In this document: piece by piece, positions 16,679 to 25,586 of the stretch | Layout of the letters: every line of letters begins with the position of its first letter | How positions within the stretch are numbered: the first letter of the stretch is position 1 | Assembly (NCBI GenBank): GCA_963677185.1 | Contig: OY781889.1 | Span: forward strand, 2,480,001 to 2,544,000 | DNA from: G963677185 sp963677185 | Lineage (GTDB): Bacteria > Bacillota > Syntrophomonadia > Syntrophomonadales > Syntrophomonadaceae | Length of the DNA: 64,000 bases | Reading direction: 5' to 3' | Notes under the pieces: generated by a model | The model's input: the letters and a program-made list of their open reading frames with translations, nothing else | The model's database searches: none | Told to the model about the DNA's origin: nothing | Program-made: the position numbers and the translations under genes

Positions 16679-17740
16679 GTGTCCAACGAACTGGTCAAGG
16701 CTTTAACAGACCTGGAAAAGGAGCGCGGCATTCCGAAAAAATTGCTGATAGAAGCGATAGCTTCAGCCCTTACCACGGCTTATAAAAAAAATTACGGGGT
16801 ATCGCAGAATGTTGATGTGATACTTGATGAATTAACTGGCGATGTTAAGGTTTTCGCCAATAAGATGGTTGTAGACGAAGTAAAGGACCAGCAGCTGGAG
16901 ATTTCCCTGGAGGAAGCGCGACAGTTTAACGAAGAGGCAGCACTCGATGATTCTATTATACAGGAGATCACTCCTTCCAATTTTGGCAGGATTGCCGCTC
17001 AGACCGCCAAGCAGGTCGTGGTACAGAAACTGAGGGAAGCTGAACGCGGCATAATATTTGAAGAGTTCCAGGAGCGGGAAGGTGAAATCGTTACCGCTAC
17101 CATTCAGCGCCTGGAAAACAGGGTAGTTATTGTGAATCTGGGGCGAACAGAAGGGACCATGCTACCTTCTGACCAGATGAACAACGAGAAATATATTGCC
17201 GGAAAAAGAATCAAGGCGTTCATCTATGAAGTGAAAAACACGCCTAAAGGGCCCAATATTTTTGTTTCCAGGACCAACCCTAATTTTTTAAGGCGGCTTT
17301 TTGAACTGGAGGTCCCGGAGATTTATGAAGGCCTGGTTGATGTCAAATCAATTGCTCGTGAGGCAGGTTCCAGATCCAAGATCGCCGTTTACTCCAAGGA
17401 CGACCGCATTGATCCGGTGGGTTCGTGTGTAGGGCCGCGCGGGATTCGAGTTCAAAATATTGTCGACGAACTGAACGGCGAAAAAATAGATATAATTAGA
17501 TATGATAATGATCCCGAGATCTTTATTGCTAATTCGCTCAGTCCTTCCAAGGTTCTGGCGGTTTACCTGGATGAAGATTACAAGGCAGCCCGGGTCATTG
17601 TCCCGGATTATCAGCTGTCTCTTGCTATAGGCAAAGAAGGACAAAACGCCCGTCTGGCTGCCCGGCTTACCGGATGGAAAGTCGATATCAAGAGCGAAAG
17701 CCAGTTCATGGAGGAAAACGAGTACTATGAACAAGAATAG
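16679..17740 (+). CDS. nusA: Transcription termination/antitermination factor NusA
   Basis: The protein has 353 residues, the short Gram-positive form without the C-terminal acidic repeats of E. coli. In order: N-terminal RNA polymerase-binding domain, S1 domain (about 130-200, with GEIVTATIQRLENRVVI), KH1 containing DPVGSCVGPRGIRVQNI, and KH2 containing LAIGKEGQNARLAARLTG. NusA modulates pausing and termination. GTG 16679 follows GAGGAGG. Its 3' end overlaps ylxR by 14 bases. Confidence 0.95.
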   Translation: MSNELVKALTDLEKERGIPKKLLIEAIASALTTAYKKNYGVSQNVDVILDELTGDVKVFANKMVVDEVKDQQLEISLEEARQFNEEAALDDSIIQEITPSNFGRIAAQTAKQVVVQKLREAERGIIFEEFQEREGEIVTATIQRLENRVVIVNLGRTEGTMLPSDQMNNEKYIAGKRIKAFIYEVKNTPKGPNIFVSRTNPNFLRRLFELEVPEIYEGLVDVKSIAREAGSRSKIAVYSKDDRIDPVGSCVGPRGIRVQNIVDELNGEKIDIIRYDNDPEIFIANSLSPSKVLAVYLDEDYKAARVIVPDYQLSLAIGKEGQNARLAARLTGWKVDIKSESQFMEENEYYEQE

Positions 17741-18002
17741 GCGCCTTCCGCAAAGAATGTGCGTAGGTTGCCGGGAAATGAAGGACAAGCGGGAACTGGT
17801 GCGGGTGGTTCGCAGCCCGGCTGGTGAAGTGGATTTCGATCCGACCGGCAAAAAGCCGGGCAGGGGCGCATATGTGTGCAAAGACGCGGGCTGTCTGCAA
17901 CAGGCGCTAAAAAGCAAACGCCTGCAAAAAGCCCTTGAAAGCAGTATTCACGAAGAAGTTATAAACCAGCTGAAAATCAAGATAGAGCAAAGCGCTCTTT
18001 AA
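17727..18002 (+). CDS. ylxR: YlxR (RnpM) family RNA-binding protein
   Basis: A 91-residue basic protein with the family signature RMCVGCREMKDKRELVRVVR at the N-terminus and GRGAYVCKDAGCLQQAL further on. In Bacillus the family member binds RNase P RNA and modulates the enzyme. It overlaps the nusA end by 14 bases in the standard order nusA-ylxR-ylxQ-infB. Confidence 0.92.
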   Translation: MNKNRRLPQRMCVGCREMKDKRELVRVVRSPAGEVDFDPTGKKPGRGAYVCKDAGCLQQALKSKRLQKALESSIHEEVINQLKIKIEQSAL

Positions 18003-18016
18003 ATTGAAAGCGAGCA

Positions 18017-18337
18017 TTGAATGTGCTGGAACCGGGCAACAAAATTTTCAACCTTTTGGGATTAGCCAGAAAAGCAGGTAAATTGCAGGCTGGGACCGAG
18101 GCGGTAAAAGGCAGTCTAAAAAAAGGTGATTGCTGTTTGCTGGTTATAAGCACAGACATGTCAGATAGAATAAAAAAAGACTATATGGCGATAAGCAGCA
18201 GAAATGATATTAAATGCCTGGAAATAGCCGACCGCATCCAGCTTGGAAGAGCAGTGGGCAAAAGCCAGGTTACAATACTCTCTGTGAATGAAGCCGGTAT
18301 AGCGCAGCAGATAATCAAGCTGTATGAGGTTATGTAA
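18017..18337 (+). CDS. ylxQ: L7Ae/L30e-family protein YlxQ
   Basis: The protein has 106 residues with the ribosomal L7Ae/L30e fold: NLLGLARKAGKLQAGTEAV near the N-terminus and LGRAVGKSQVTILSV near the C-terminus. The family binds kink-turn RNA, but its precise role here is not settled. TTG 18017 has only a weak ribosome binding site; GTG 18023 is an alternative. It lies between ylxR and infB as in most Firmicutes. Confidence 0.88.
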   Translation: MNVLEPGNKIFNLLGLARKAGKLQAGTEAVKGSLKKGDCCLLVISTDMSDRIKKDYMAISSRNDIKCLEIADRIQLGRAVGKSQVTILSVNEAGIAQQIIKLYEVM

Positions 18338-18367
18338 ACAGAGAGCAAAATCAGCGGAGGTGTTCGG

Positions 18368-21300
18368 ATGGCAAAAATCAGAGTTCATGAACTGGCAAAA
18401 GAACTGGGCATACCAAGTACGGAACTGGTTACGGCAATTCAAGCAATGGGAATCGACGTCAAGAATCATTTGACATCGCTTGAAGATGCCCAGGTAGCCA
18501 TGATCAATACCCGTATGTCCAAAAATAAGACTTCAGCAGGAGGGGAACGTAGAAAGCCAGATTCCCGGCCTGCAGAAAAACCCGTTAAAAAGGACGCTGA
18601 TGAAGCGCCCCAAGACTCTGCGGCAAGTGCCGGCCAGGCAGTTCGCAGAGAAAAGCCGGTTCCTGAAAAAGCGCCTGCTCAGAGGCACTCTGCAGCCAGT
18701 TCGAAACCAGATAGGCCGCACCCGCCAAAATCCGAAACCATACAACCAAGACCTATTCAAGGTCCTGAATTTGAAAAGCGGCGCCGTCCGGCACCAATCC
18801 CCAGCGACATGCAGAATGACAGCATTGCAGATGAAGTAAAACCCTCCGCTCCACCGGCCGAATCGGTTCAGCCGGACGGCAGGGAAGGGCAGCAGGCCCC
18901 AGCCCAGGATCGCCCTGCTCCAGGACAACAAAGACAATACCAGGGCAACAATGTCCGTCCGCAGGAAGGCCAGCGCCCTCCTTATCAAGGCGGGCAGCAA
19001 CGCCCTCAAGATGGCTCCAGACCGCCTCAAGGCGGGCAGCAGCGTCCTCCATACCAGGGTGGCCAGCGGCCGCCGTATCAGGGAGGGCAACAGCGTCCGC
19101 AGGATGGGCAGCGGCCTCCTTACCAGGGTGGCCAACGGCCGCCGTACCAGGGAGGACAACAGCGTCCGCAGGATGGGCAGCGTCCTCCATACCAGGGTGG
19201 CCAGCGGCCGCCGTACCAGGGAGGACAACAGCGTCCGCAGGATGGGCAGCGTCCTCCATACCAGGGTGGCCAGCGGCCGCCGTACCAGGGAGGACAACAG
19301 CGTCCACAGGAAGGGCAGCGTCCTCCATACCAGGGTGGTCAGCGGCCGCCGTATCAGGGAGGACAACAGCGTCCGCAGGATGGGCAGCGGCCTCCTTACC
19401 AGGGCGGTCAGGCCCGGCCTCAAAGCCCAGGCGGAGCAGCCCGGCCTTCGACCGATACTGTTGCCAAGAAGCCCTTTCGCTCTCCCAAGGCGGGGCCGCC
19501 AAAAGGCCAGGACAGGCGTGAACACAAGCCTCAAGGCAAACCCGTTATTGCCGGCCGACCTTTGCAAGGGCTGGAAAAAATGGCCCCCAGCGAAATAGCT
19601 GATATTGACGTGCCGACCAATCGCACGGTTCCGGTAAAAGCAGCTCCTCGCGTACAGGCTCCCCGGCCTCAAGCTGGCCCCCGTACTGCCGGTGGCCCTG
19701 CAAGGGATTATAGCCGGCAAATAAGGAAATCCAGGCACAAGAAAAAGAAAGAAAACGATCGCCCGGTTACTCCTTCTGTGATTACTATTGGCAGCTCCGT
19801 TCAGGTACGCGAGCTGGCTGACGAACTGGGCAAAAGCCCGGCCGAAATCGTGAAGAAGCTGATGGAGCTTGGCATTATGGCCACCATTAACCAGGAGATT
19901 GATTATGAAACGGTTGAAATCCTGGCCAGTCTATACGAAGTAGAAGTGCAGCGGGAAGTGTCACAGGCAGAAAAAATGCTGGAAGACGTGGTGGACAGCG
20001 ATGAAAGCCTGAAGGTTAGACCGCCTATAGTAACTGTCATGGGCCATGTCGATCACGGCAAGACGTCGCTGCTAGACCGAATTCGCCAGGCTGAAGTAGC
20101 CATAGGCGAAGCCGGAGGCATAACCCAGCATATCGGCGCTTACCAGGTAAAAGTAAACGAACAGCGTATAACCTTTATAGATACCCCTGGTCATGAAGCA
20201 TTCACGGCCATGCGCGCCCGGGGCGCCAACGTGACCGATCTGGCAATTCTGGTTGTGGCTGCTGACGATGGGGTCATGCCCCAGACGATTGAAGCCATCA
20301 GCCATATCAGGGCTGCCAAGGTGCCGGTCATAGTTGCAATTAACAAAATTGACAAGCCCGGTTCCAACCCGGACCGGATCATGCAGCAGCTAACTGAATA
20401 TCACATGATACCGGAAGAATGGGGCGGAGATACGGTATATGCCCAGGTATCCGCCAAAGCTGGTATTGGAATTGAACACCTCCTGGAAATGATTCTCCTG
20501 GTTGCCGAAATGCACGACATTAAGGCCAATCCTGACCGGCTTGCAGAAGGCTTTGTTCTTGAAGGCAAGCTCGACAAAGGCCGGGGACCGGTGGCGACTG
20601 TGCTTATTCAGAAAGGCACCCTCCATACCGGCGATACGGTAATAAGCGGAACGAATTGGTGTAAAGTCAGAGCTATGACTGACCATAAAGGGCGCAGGGT
20701 TGAAGAAGCATTTCCCTCCATGCCAGTGGAGATTACAGGATGGACCGGAGTTCCGGAAGCCGGTGAAAAGGTTCAATGCTGCGATGAAAAGTTAGCCAAA
20801 CAGATTGCTGAAGTCCGTTTGGGCGAAAAGAAGATCGAAGAACAGAAACAGGTCAGCCGCGTTTCGCTGGATGATTTCTTCAAGAAAATGAAAGACGCGG
20901 AGGTCAAGGAACTGAACCTGATTATTAAAGGCGATGTCCAGGGTTCGGTGGAAGCCTTAACCCAGAGCCTGGTCCGGCTCAGTACCGATGAAGTCAAGGT
21001 GAATGTTATTCATTCAGCGGCAGGTGCCATCACCGAAACAGACGTCATGCTCGCTTCCGCTTCCAATGCCATCATTATTGGCTTTAATGTGCGGCCTGAT
21101 GTGAAGTCACGCAAATATGCCGAAGATGAAAGCATAGACGTACGCTTGTACCGGGTTATTTACGAAGCTATTAACGATGTGCGCAAGGCTATGGAAGGCA
21201 TGCTTGAGCCCGAGTACCGGGAAAAATACCTGGGCCGCGTAGAAGTCCGGGCAACCTTCAAGGTGCCCAATATCGGAATTATTGCCGGTGCGTATGTTAT

Positions 21301-21520
21301 TGACGGCAAGATTCAGCGCCAGGCTCCGGTCCGCATCCTTCGCGACGGCGTAATAATTCATGAAGGCAAGATATCTTCCTTGAAACGCTTTAAAGACGAT
21401 GTAAAAGAAGTCATGCAGAACTATGAATGCGGCATCGGGGTTCAGGATTTCAACGACATTAAAGAAGGCGACATTATTGAAGCCTATGAAATGGAAGCAA
21501 TCGCCCGCAACCTCAGTTAA
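18368..21520 (+). CDS. infB: Translation initiation factor IF-2
   Basis: A 1050-residue IF-2, long for the family because of the N-terminal region. An IF2-N domain (residues 1-50) is followed by a charged linker and a Pro/Gln/Gly/Arg/Tyr-rich tandem repeat (about 200-350). A second IF2-N domain, RELADELGKSPAEIVKKL, lies near 478-495. The GTPase has G1 GHVDHGKT (559-566), G3 DTPGHEAF and G4 NKID, and domains II-IV reach the C-terminus. IF-2 places initiator tRNA on the ribosome. ATG 18368 is preceded by GGAGG. Confidence 0.96.
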   Translation: MAKIRVHELAKELGIPSTELVTAIQAMGIDVKNHLTSLEDAQVAMINTRMSKNKTSAGGERRKPDSRPAEKPVKKDADEAPQDSAASAGQAVRREKPVPEKAPAQRHSAASSKPDRPHPPKSETIQPRPIQGPEFEKRRRPAPIPSDMQNDSIADEVKPSAPPAESVQPDGREGQQAPAQDRPAPGQQRQYQGNNVRPQEGQRPPYQGGQQRPQDGSRPPQGGQQRPPYQGGQRPPYQGGQQRPQDGQRPPYQGGQRPPYQGGQQRPQDGQRPPYQGGQRPPYQGGQQRPQDGQRPPYQGGQRPPYQGGQQRPQEGQRPPYQGGQRPPYQGGQQRPQDGQRPPYQGGQARPQSPGGAARPSTDTVAKKPFRSPKAGPPKGQDRREHKPQGKPVIAGRPLQGLEKMAPSEIADIDVPTNRTVPVKAAPRVQAPRPQAGPRTAGGPARDYSRQIRKSRHKKKKENDRPVTPSVITIGSSVQVRELADELGKSPAEIVKKLMELGIMATINQEIDYETVEILASLYEVEVQREVSQAEKMLEDVVDSDESLKVRPPIVTVMGHVDHGKTSLLDRIRQAEVAIGEAGGITQHIGAYQVKVNEQRITFIDTPGHEAFTAMRARGANVTDLAILVVAADDGVMPQTIEAISHIRAAKVPVIVAINKIDKPGSNPDRIMQQLTEYHMIPEEWGGDTVYAQVSAKAGIGIEHLLEMILLVAEMHDIKANPDRLAEGFVLEGKLDKGRGPVATVLIQKGTLHTGDTVISGTNWCKVRAMTDHKGRRVEEAFPSMPVEITGWTGVPEAGEKVQCCDEKLAKQIAEVRLGEKKIEEQKQVSRVSLDDFFKKMKDAEVKELNLIIKGDVQGSVEALTQSLVRLSTDEVKVNVIHSAAGAITETDVMLASASNAIIIGFNVRPDVKSRKYAEDESIDVRLYRVIYEAINDVRKAMEGMLEPEYREKYLGRVEVRATFKVPNIGIIAGAYVIDGKIQRQAPVRILRDGVIIHEGKISSLKRFKDDVKEVMQNYECGIGVQDFNDIKEGDIIEAYEMEAIARNLS
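19040..19384 (+). repeat. Five 69-bp tandem repeats inside infB
   Basis: Five near-identical in-frame units of 69 bases (23 codons) encode QRPPYQGG twice, then QQRPQDG, from residue 225 on. One unit has Glu for Asp. Degenerate half-units flank the array on both sides. Third-position differences between units show some age, but the period is exact and the reading frame is kept. Confidence 0.95.
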
Positions 21521-21551
21521 ACAGGCGATTGCGGTTCAGGAGATCATCATT

Positions 21552-21941
21552 ATGAGTAAATTCAGGGCCGAAAAAATGGCCGGAGAGATACAGCGGGAAG
21601 TCACCCGTTTGATAAGAGATGAAATTAAAGATCCTCGCATTAACGGCAGCAGTATATCGATCACTCGCGTGGACGTCAGCCATGACGCCAGCCATGCCCG
21701 GGTCTATATAAGCATTATGGGGAGCGAAGAGGACGCCGCGCAGGCCATGAAAATCCTGCGCCGGGCTTCCGGTTTTCTGCGCAGCGGTATCGCCCGGCAG
21801 TTGAAGGTAAAAAATGCGCCGGAGCTTGAGCTCCGGCATGACAAATCCATTGAGCAGGGTATTAAGATCAATGCTATTCTCGCGGAGGTCATAGAGGAAG
21901 AAAGCGATCTTGAAAAAAGCCCTGAAGGAGAAGCTGAATAG
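21552..21941 (+). CDS. rbfA: Ribosome-binding factor A
   Basis: A 129-residue RbfA, a KH-like protein acting late in 30S maturation and cold adaptation. Family motifs are MSKFRAEKMAGEIQREV at the start, IKDPRI, and the ARVYISIMG strand, with the C-terminal IEQGIKINAIL segment. The frame opens further upstream inside infB, but ATG 21552 with AGGAG ahead gives the normal protein. It ends exactly where nrnA begins. Confidence 0.94.
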   Translation: MSKFRAEKMAGEIQREVTRLIRDEIKDPRINGSSISITRVDVSHDASHARVYISIMGSEEDAAQAMKILRRASGFLRSGIARQLKVKNAPELELRHDKSIEQGIKINAILAEVIEEESDLEKSPEGEAE

Positions 21942-22934
21942 ATGCAAAAAAATAACAGCCTGGCTGAAATATCAGCCATGATCCGCAGCGAAGCCTCCTG
22001 GACCATTGTAGGGCACACAATTCCAGACGGAGATTGTGTGGGTTCGGTTATTGCCATTAACCTGGCACTGCTTGCAATGGGTAAGCGGAGTGTAATCGTT
22101 TTGGAAGACCCGGCTCCTTCAATGTACCGGTATTTATTTGGATATGACTGCATATTGAAAGCTGATAATACAGACGGGCTGAATCTGGATAACATCATAT
22201 TCCTGGACAGCGCTGAAGAAGATCGGATTGGCGATCGAATGCAAAAGCTGGTCAAGGAACGCCGTAAAAGCATCAATATAGACCATCATTACACCAATAC
22301 CCGGTTTGCGGACTTGAATTATGTGGATTCTGGAGCGGCAGCCACCGGGCAGATTATTTACGATCTGTTAAAAGAGCTATGCGTTCCGGTTGACTTCAAT
22401 ATAGCCAATGCTCTGTACGCCGCCCTGGTTATGGACACTGGCAATTTTAAGAACGCCAATACCGACGCCAGCTGTTTCCGCCTGGCCGCCGACCTGGTTG
22501 ACTGCGGAGCCAGTATCAGCCAGACCAGGCTGCATTTGTTTGAATCCAAAGACATCCGAGAAATGCATATGATCCGTATGACCCTGGACACCATTCAATT
22601 CAGTCCCGGGGGAAAAGTCGCCTGGGCAGAAATACCATTCGGATTTGTCCAAACCATATCAGCCGAAGGATTTCATCCAGAGGGCATCGTTAACTATGTG
22701 CTGATGTCTGAAGGGGTTGAAGTGGCTCTATTGTTCAGGGAAACCGCACCGGGAAGAACTAAAATAAGCCTGCGCTCCAAGAACGGAATCGATGTTGCCC
22801 GGCTGGCAGCAAATTTCGGCGGAGGTGGCCATGCTCCAGCTGCAGGCGCCAGGGTGGACGAGGATATTGCCAGCGCAAAAAAACAGGTGCTGGATTATAT
22901 AATTGGCAAGGTGGAAACGATCAGCGTTGAGTAA
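21942..22934 (+). CDS. nrnA: DHH-family oligoribonuclease/pAp phosphatase
   Basis: The protein of 330 residues has the DHH phosphoesterase layout: GHTIPDGDCVGS near residue 25, the aspartate of FLDSAEEDR, NIDHHYTNTRF (the DHH motif near 110) and the C-terminal DHHA1 motif GGGGHAPAAG. NrnA degrades short RNA oligonucleotides and dephosphorylates 3'-phosphoadenosine 5'-phosphate. The ATG directly follows the rbfA stop. Its position between rbfA and truB is standard for Firmicutes. Confidence 0.93.
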   Translation: MQKNNSLAEISAMIRSEASWTIVGHTIPDGDCVGSVIAINLALLAMGKRSVIVLEDPAPSMYRYLFGYDCILKADNTDGLNLDNIIFLDSAEEDRIGDRMQKLVKERRKSINIDHHYTNTRFADLNYVDSGAAATGQIIYDLLKELCVPVDFNIANALYAALVMDTGNFKNANTDASCFRLAADLVDCGASISQTRLHLFESKDIREMHMIRMTLDTIQFSPGGKVAWAEIPFGFVQTISAEGFHPEGIVNYVLMSEGVEVALLFRETAPGRTKISLRSKNGIDVARLAANFGGGGHAPAAGARVDEDIASAKKQVLDYIIGKVETISVE

Positions 22935-23862
22935 AAATGCAATCCAGGCCTGGAACGGATTTGTTAACCTGTACAAGCCTCCGGGACTCAGTTCTTTTAT
23001 GGCAGTCAGGAAAATAAAGCGCCTGCGCAAAGGCATGAAAATAGGGCATCTTGGCACTCTGGACCCGATGGCTGAAGGCATTTTGCCCCTGGCCCTTGGA
23101 AACGCCACCAGGCTGATACCATACATACAGGATCGCAGCAAACGCTACACAGCCACCGCGGTGCTGGGAGCCAGCTCGGACACCCAGGATATCTGGGGAC
23201 AGGTTGAATACGGTGACTTGCCCAAAATCACCGCCGGCGAAATTGAATCTATTATAAATGGCTTCCGAGGAAGTATTAAACAGGTGCCGCCCATGTATTC
23301 AGCAGTTCATCATCAGGGCAAACGCCTTTACGAATTGGCCCGGCAGGGTTTGGAAGTAGAACGCCAGCCCCGGGACGCATATATATATAACCTCAGCCTG
23401 GTAAAGTTTGAAAAACCTGCAGACGGAACATATCCGGTAATGCACCTGGAGGTTCATTGTTCTGAAGGCACCTATATACGTACATTGTGTCATGATATCG
23501 GCGGGCTGCTCGGCTGCGGCGCGGTTATGTCAGGACTGGCAAGGAACTCCTGGGGCATATTTGATGAGCATTCGTCAATTGGCCTGGAACAATTTGAAAA
23601 TGGTGAATCCGTTCTGGACCGAAGCCTTATGCCGCTTGATTATCCCTTGCAGGAGTTAAGCATTGCCTGTGTCGATGACTCCGAATCATTATACCGCCTG
23701 AATAACGGACGGTGCATTGAGTATAACGGCCCGGCCGGAGACGGATTATTTCGCATCAAGCATCGCAGCGACGGACGTTTGCTGGGACTGGCCCGATATG
23801 AAACCAGCGAGGCCGGGCAGTTTTTGCAACCCGTGCTGGTTATAAAGCAGCAGCAGAATTAA
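22927..23862 (+). CDS. truB: tRNA pseudouridine-55 synthase
   Basis: A TruB of 311 residues that makes pseudouridine 55 in the T loop of tRNAs. It shows GFVNLYKPPGLSS at the start, the catalytic aspartate in HLGTLDPMAEGILP, the QVPPMYSAVHHQGKRLYELARQG stretch in two parts, and the GTYIRTLCHDIG motif. A C-terminal PUA-like segment is present. TTG 22927, overlapping the nrnA stop by eight bases, is the favoured start; an in-frame TTG at 22903 would add eight residues with no family match. Confidence 0.93.
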   Translation: MSKNAIQAWNGFVNLYKPPGLSSFMAVRKIKRLRKGMKIGHLGTLDPMAEGILPLALGNATRLIPYIQDRSKRYTATAVLGASSDTQDIWGQVEYGDLPKITAGEIESIINGFRGSIKQVPPMYSAVHHQGKRLYELARQGLEVERQPRDAYIYNLSLVKFEKPADGTYPVMHLEVHCSEGTYIRTLCHDIGGLLGCGAVMSGLARNSWGIFDEHSSIGLEQFENGESVLDRSLMPLDYPLQELSIACVDDSESLYRLNNGRCIEYNGPAGDGLFRIKHRSDGRLLGLARYETSEAGQFLQPVLVIKQQQN

Positions 23863-23879
23863 ATTCAAAGGAGCATCCT

Positions 23880-24830
23880 ATGCAGGTCATATACGGCATC
23901 GAAAATTATAAAAAGGTTGATGCGCCTTGCTACCTCGCACTGGGCAACTTCGACGGAGTGCACCAGGGCCACCAGCAACTCATAAAATCCATGGTTAAAA
24001 AAGCCAGGGAAAACCAGGGTTTTGCTGCGGCTTTTATGTTTGATCCTCATCCCAGCAGGATTCTCAATCCCAAAAACCATGCCTTGATGCTTATAAACAA
24101 TGAAAGTAAAAACCGTTTGATGGCAGAGCTGGATATGGATGCGGTCATTTATGAACCGTTTACCCTGGAAATCGCCAGATGGTCTCCAGAGCGCTTTGTT
24201 CAGGATATTCTGGTGGAGCGTTTTCAAGTCAAAGAGGTTTATATTGGCTTCAATCATTCATTCGGTCATAAAGGCCAGGGCAAACCCGAGACCTTGTCTG
24301 AACTTGGCCGGCAATACGGTTTCGATGTTTCCGTAATACCCCCGGTGATAATTGAAGAACAGGTTGTATCCAGTTCATGTGTGCGCAAAGCGCTGGGCAA
24401 AGGCAACATCCCCAGGGCAAAGCACATGCTTGGGTACTATCCTTTTGTGGAGGGCGAAGTGGTTCATGGCGATAAACGGGGAGGGGACAAGCTCGGATTC
24501 CCAACCGCCAACATAAATATAGGAACTGACTGTGCGTTTCCTGGCAAAGGGGTATATGCCGCCAAAACTCTCATAAACGGACAACTGCATGACAGCGTGG
24601 TTAATATCGGCGTAGTGCCGACATTCAAGCAAGCGGGCGTAATTTCCATAGAATCGCATATACTGGATTTCGAACAGGAAATATATGGTGAACCCATCCG
24701 GATTTATTTCATCGAAAAAATACGCGATGAGAAAAAGTTTAACGGGATTGACGAGCTTGTTGCCCAGATCAGCCAGGATGTGGAGAGCGGCCGGCAGATT
24801 GCCTCGCAAGCCCTGGTGGAGCCGGTTTAG
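23880..24830 (+). CDS. ribF: Bifunctional riboflavin kinase/FAD synthetase
   Basis: The 316-residue enzyme turns riboflavin to FMN and FMN to FAD. The N-terminal nucleotidyltransferase has LGNFDGVHQGHQQLI near residue 21 and the SSSCVRKALGKG motif, and the C-terminal kinase domain has GDKRGGDKLGFPTANI and GVYAAK. AAGGAG precedes ATG 23880. It closes the translational part of the operon before the rpsO promoter; a GC-rich hairpin at about 24835-24867 may mark its 3' end. Confidence 0.94.
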   Translation: MQVIYGIENYKKVDAPCYLALGNFDGVHQGHQQLIKSMVKKARENQGFAAAFMFDPHPSRILNPKNHALMLINNESKNRLMAELDMDAVIYEPFTLEIARWSPERFVQDILVERFQVKEVYIGFNHSFGHKGQGKPETLSELGRQYGFDVSVIPPVIIEEQVVSSSCVRKALGKGNIPRAKHMLGYYPFVEGEVVHGDKRGGDKLGFPTANINIGTDCAFPGKGVYAAKTLINGQLHDSVVNIGVVPTFKQAGVISIESHILDFEQEIYGEPIRIYFIEKIRDEKKFNGIDELVAQISQDVESGRQIASQALVEPV

Positions 24831-24870
24831 ACCACATACCGGGTCCGGTCAATAAGCGCCGGGTATGAAG

Positions 24871-24899
24871 TTTACAATTGCCGGGCCTCATGATAAAAT
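24871..24899 (+). promoter_or_regulatory. Promoter of rpsO
   Basis: TTTACA (24871-24876), a 17-base spacer and TAAAAT (24894-24899). Transcription would start about 157 bases before the rpsO GTG, leaving a long leader. Confidence 0.6.
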
Positions 24900-24978
24900 A
24901 ATATGATTATCTTCAGCATGCAAAATATAGGGAAGAGCGGCAGCAAATGCCTTAATATTTATGGTTTTCTTCGGGAAA

Positions 24979-25034
24979 CCGCAAGAACCGCTGGCTGGGT
25001 GGACGGAACGACCAACCTTCTGCTCGGTTTGCGG
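24979..25034 (+). promoter_or_regulatory. Structured rpsO leader, candidate S15 autoregulatory site
   Basis: CCGCAA-ACCG (24979-24990, with two bulged bases) can pair with CGGTTTGCGG (25025-25034). It encloses a second helix formed by GGGTGG and CCAACC. The structure ends 15 bases before the GGGAGGTGA ribosome binding site. Leaders bound by S15 are known in several bacteria; the match here is inferred from position and pairing only. Confidence 0.4.
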
Positions 25035-25062
25035 CGATTACATGATAAGGGAGGTGAATATT

Positions 25063-25332
25063 GTGGCATTAAGCAAGGAAAAGAAAAACGATATCATTAA
25101 GACCTATCAGGTTCATGAAAACGATACCGGATCGCCGGAGGTTCAGATAGCCATTCTGACCGACCGCATCAATTATTTGAATGAACACCTGAAGGCCAAT
25201 AAAAAAGACTTTCACTCCCGCCGGGGTCTTTTAAAGATGGTTGGACAGAGACGTTCTCTCCTTGATTATCTGAAGAAAAAGGATTTCGAACGTTATCGGG
25301 CTATAGTCACCAAATTAGGTTTACGCAGATAA
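25063..25332 (+). CDS. rpsO: Ribosomal protein S15
   Basis: The 89-residue S15 binds 16S rRNA in the central domain. HENDTGSPEVQIAILTDRI, HSRRGLLKMVGQRRSLLDYL and YRAIVTKLGLRR are unmistakable. GTG 25063 gives the standard 89 residues and follows GGGAGGTGA; the longer frame from 24961 is leader sequence. The stop lies inside the terminator hairpin. Confidence 0.97.
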   Translation: MALSKEKKNDIIKTYQVHENDTGSPEVQIAILTDRINYLNEHLKANKKDFHSRRGLLKMVGQRRSLLDYLKKKDFERYRAIVTKLGLRR

Positions 25333-25355
25333 AGAGCGGGTTGCCGCTCTTTATC
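25328..25355 (+). terminator. Terminator-like hairpin at the rpsO stop
   Basis: A perfect 12-bp stem GATAAAGAGCGG/CCGCTCTTTATC with loop GTTG includes the rpsO stop codon. There is no T-run after it, so it may serve as a processing or stability element, or a partial terminator before pnp. The spacer 25356-25586 otherwise shows nothing I can name. Confidence 0.6.
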
Positions 25356-25586
25356 TCATACCGATGATAAAAGCGATTCTCATTGTCATTGCAGCCAGGC
25401 TCGGACAGTGCCATCTGGCTCCTGATACCGCTGAAGCGAATCAGGAAGCTTGGGGCTGATGAGATTAGGCTTCATGTTTCTTAATCGGCATGACTGCATA
25501 ATTGATTTGAGATGAAGCCCGGTATGTTGCTCATTATTTGTTATATTGCCGCTCTTTGATGTGCTATCGAAAGGAGGAATACTATC

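Noticed and set aside
18533..19738. Long minus-strand open frames (401 and 249 codons) and a 215-codon plus frame in the infB region
   Set aside because: They are produced by the Pro/Gln/Gly/Arg-rich tandem repeat in infB, which avoids stops in other frames. They show only repeat-derived composition and have no start signals.
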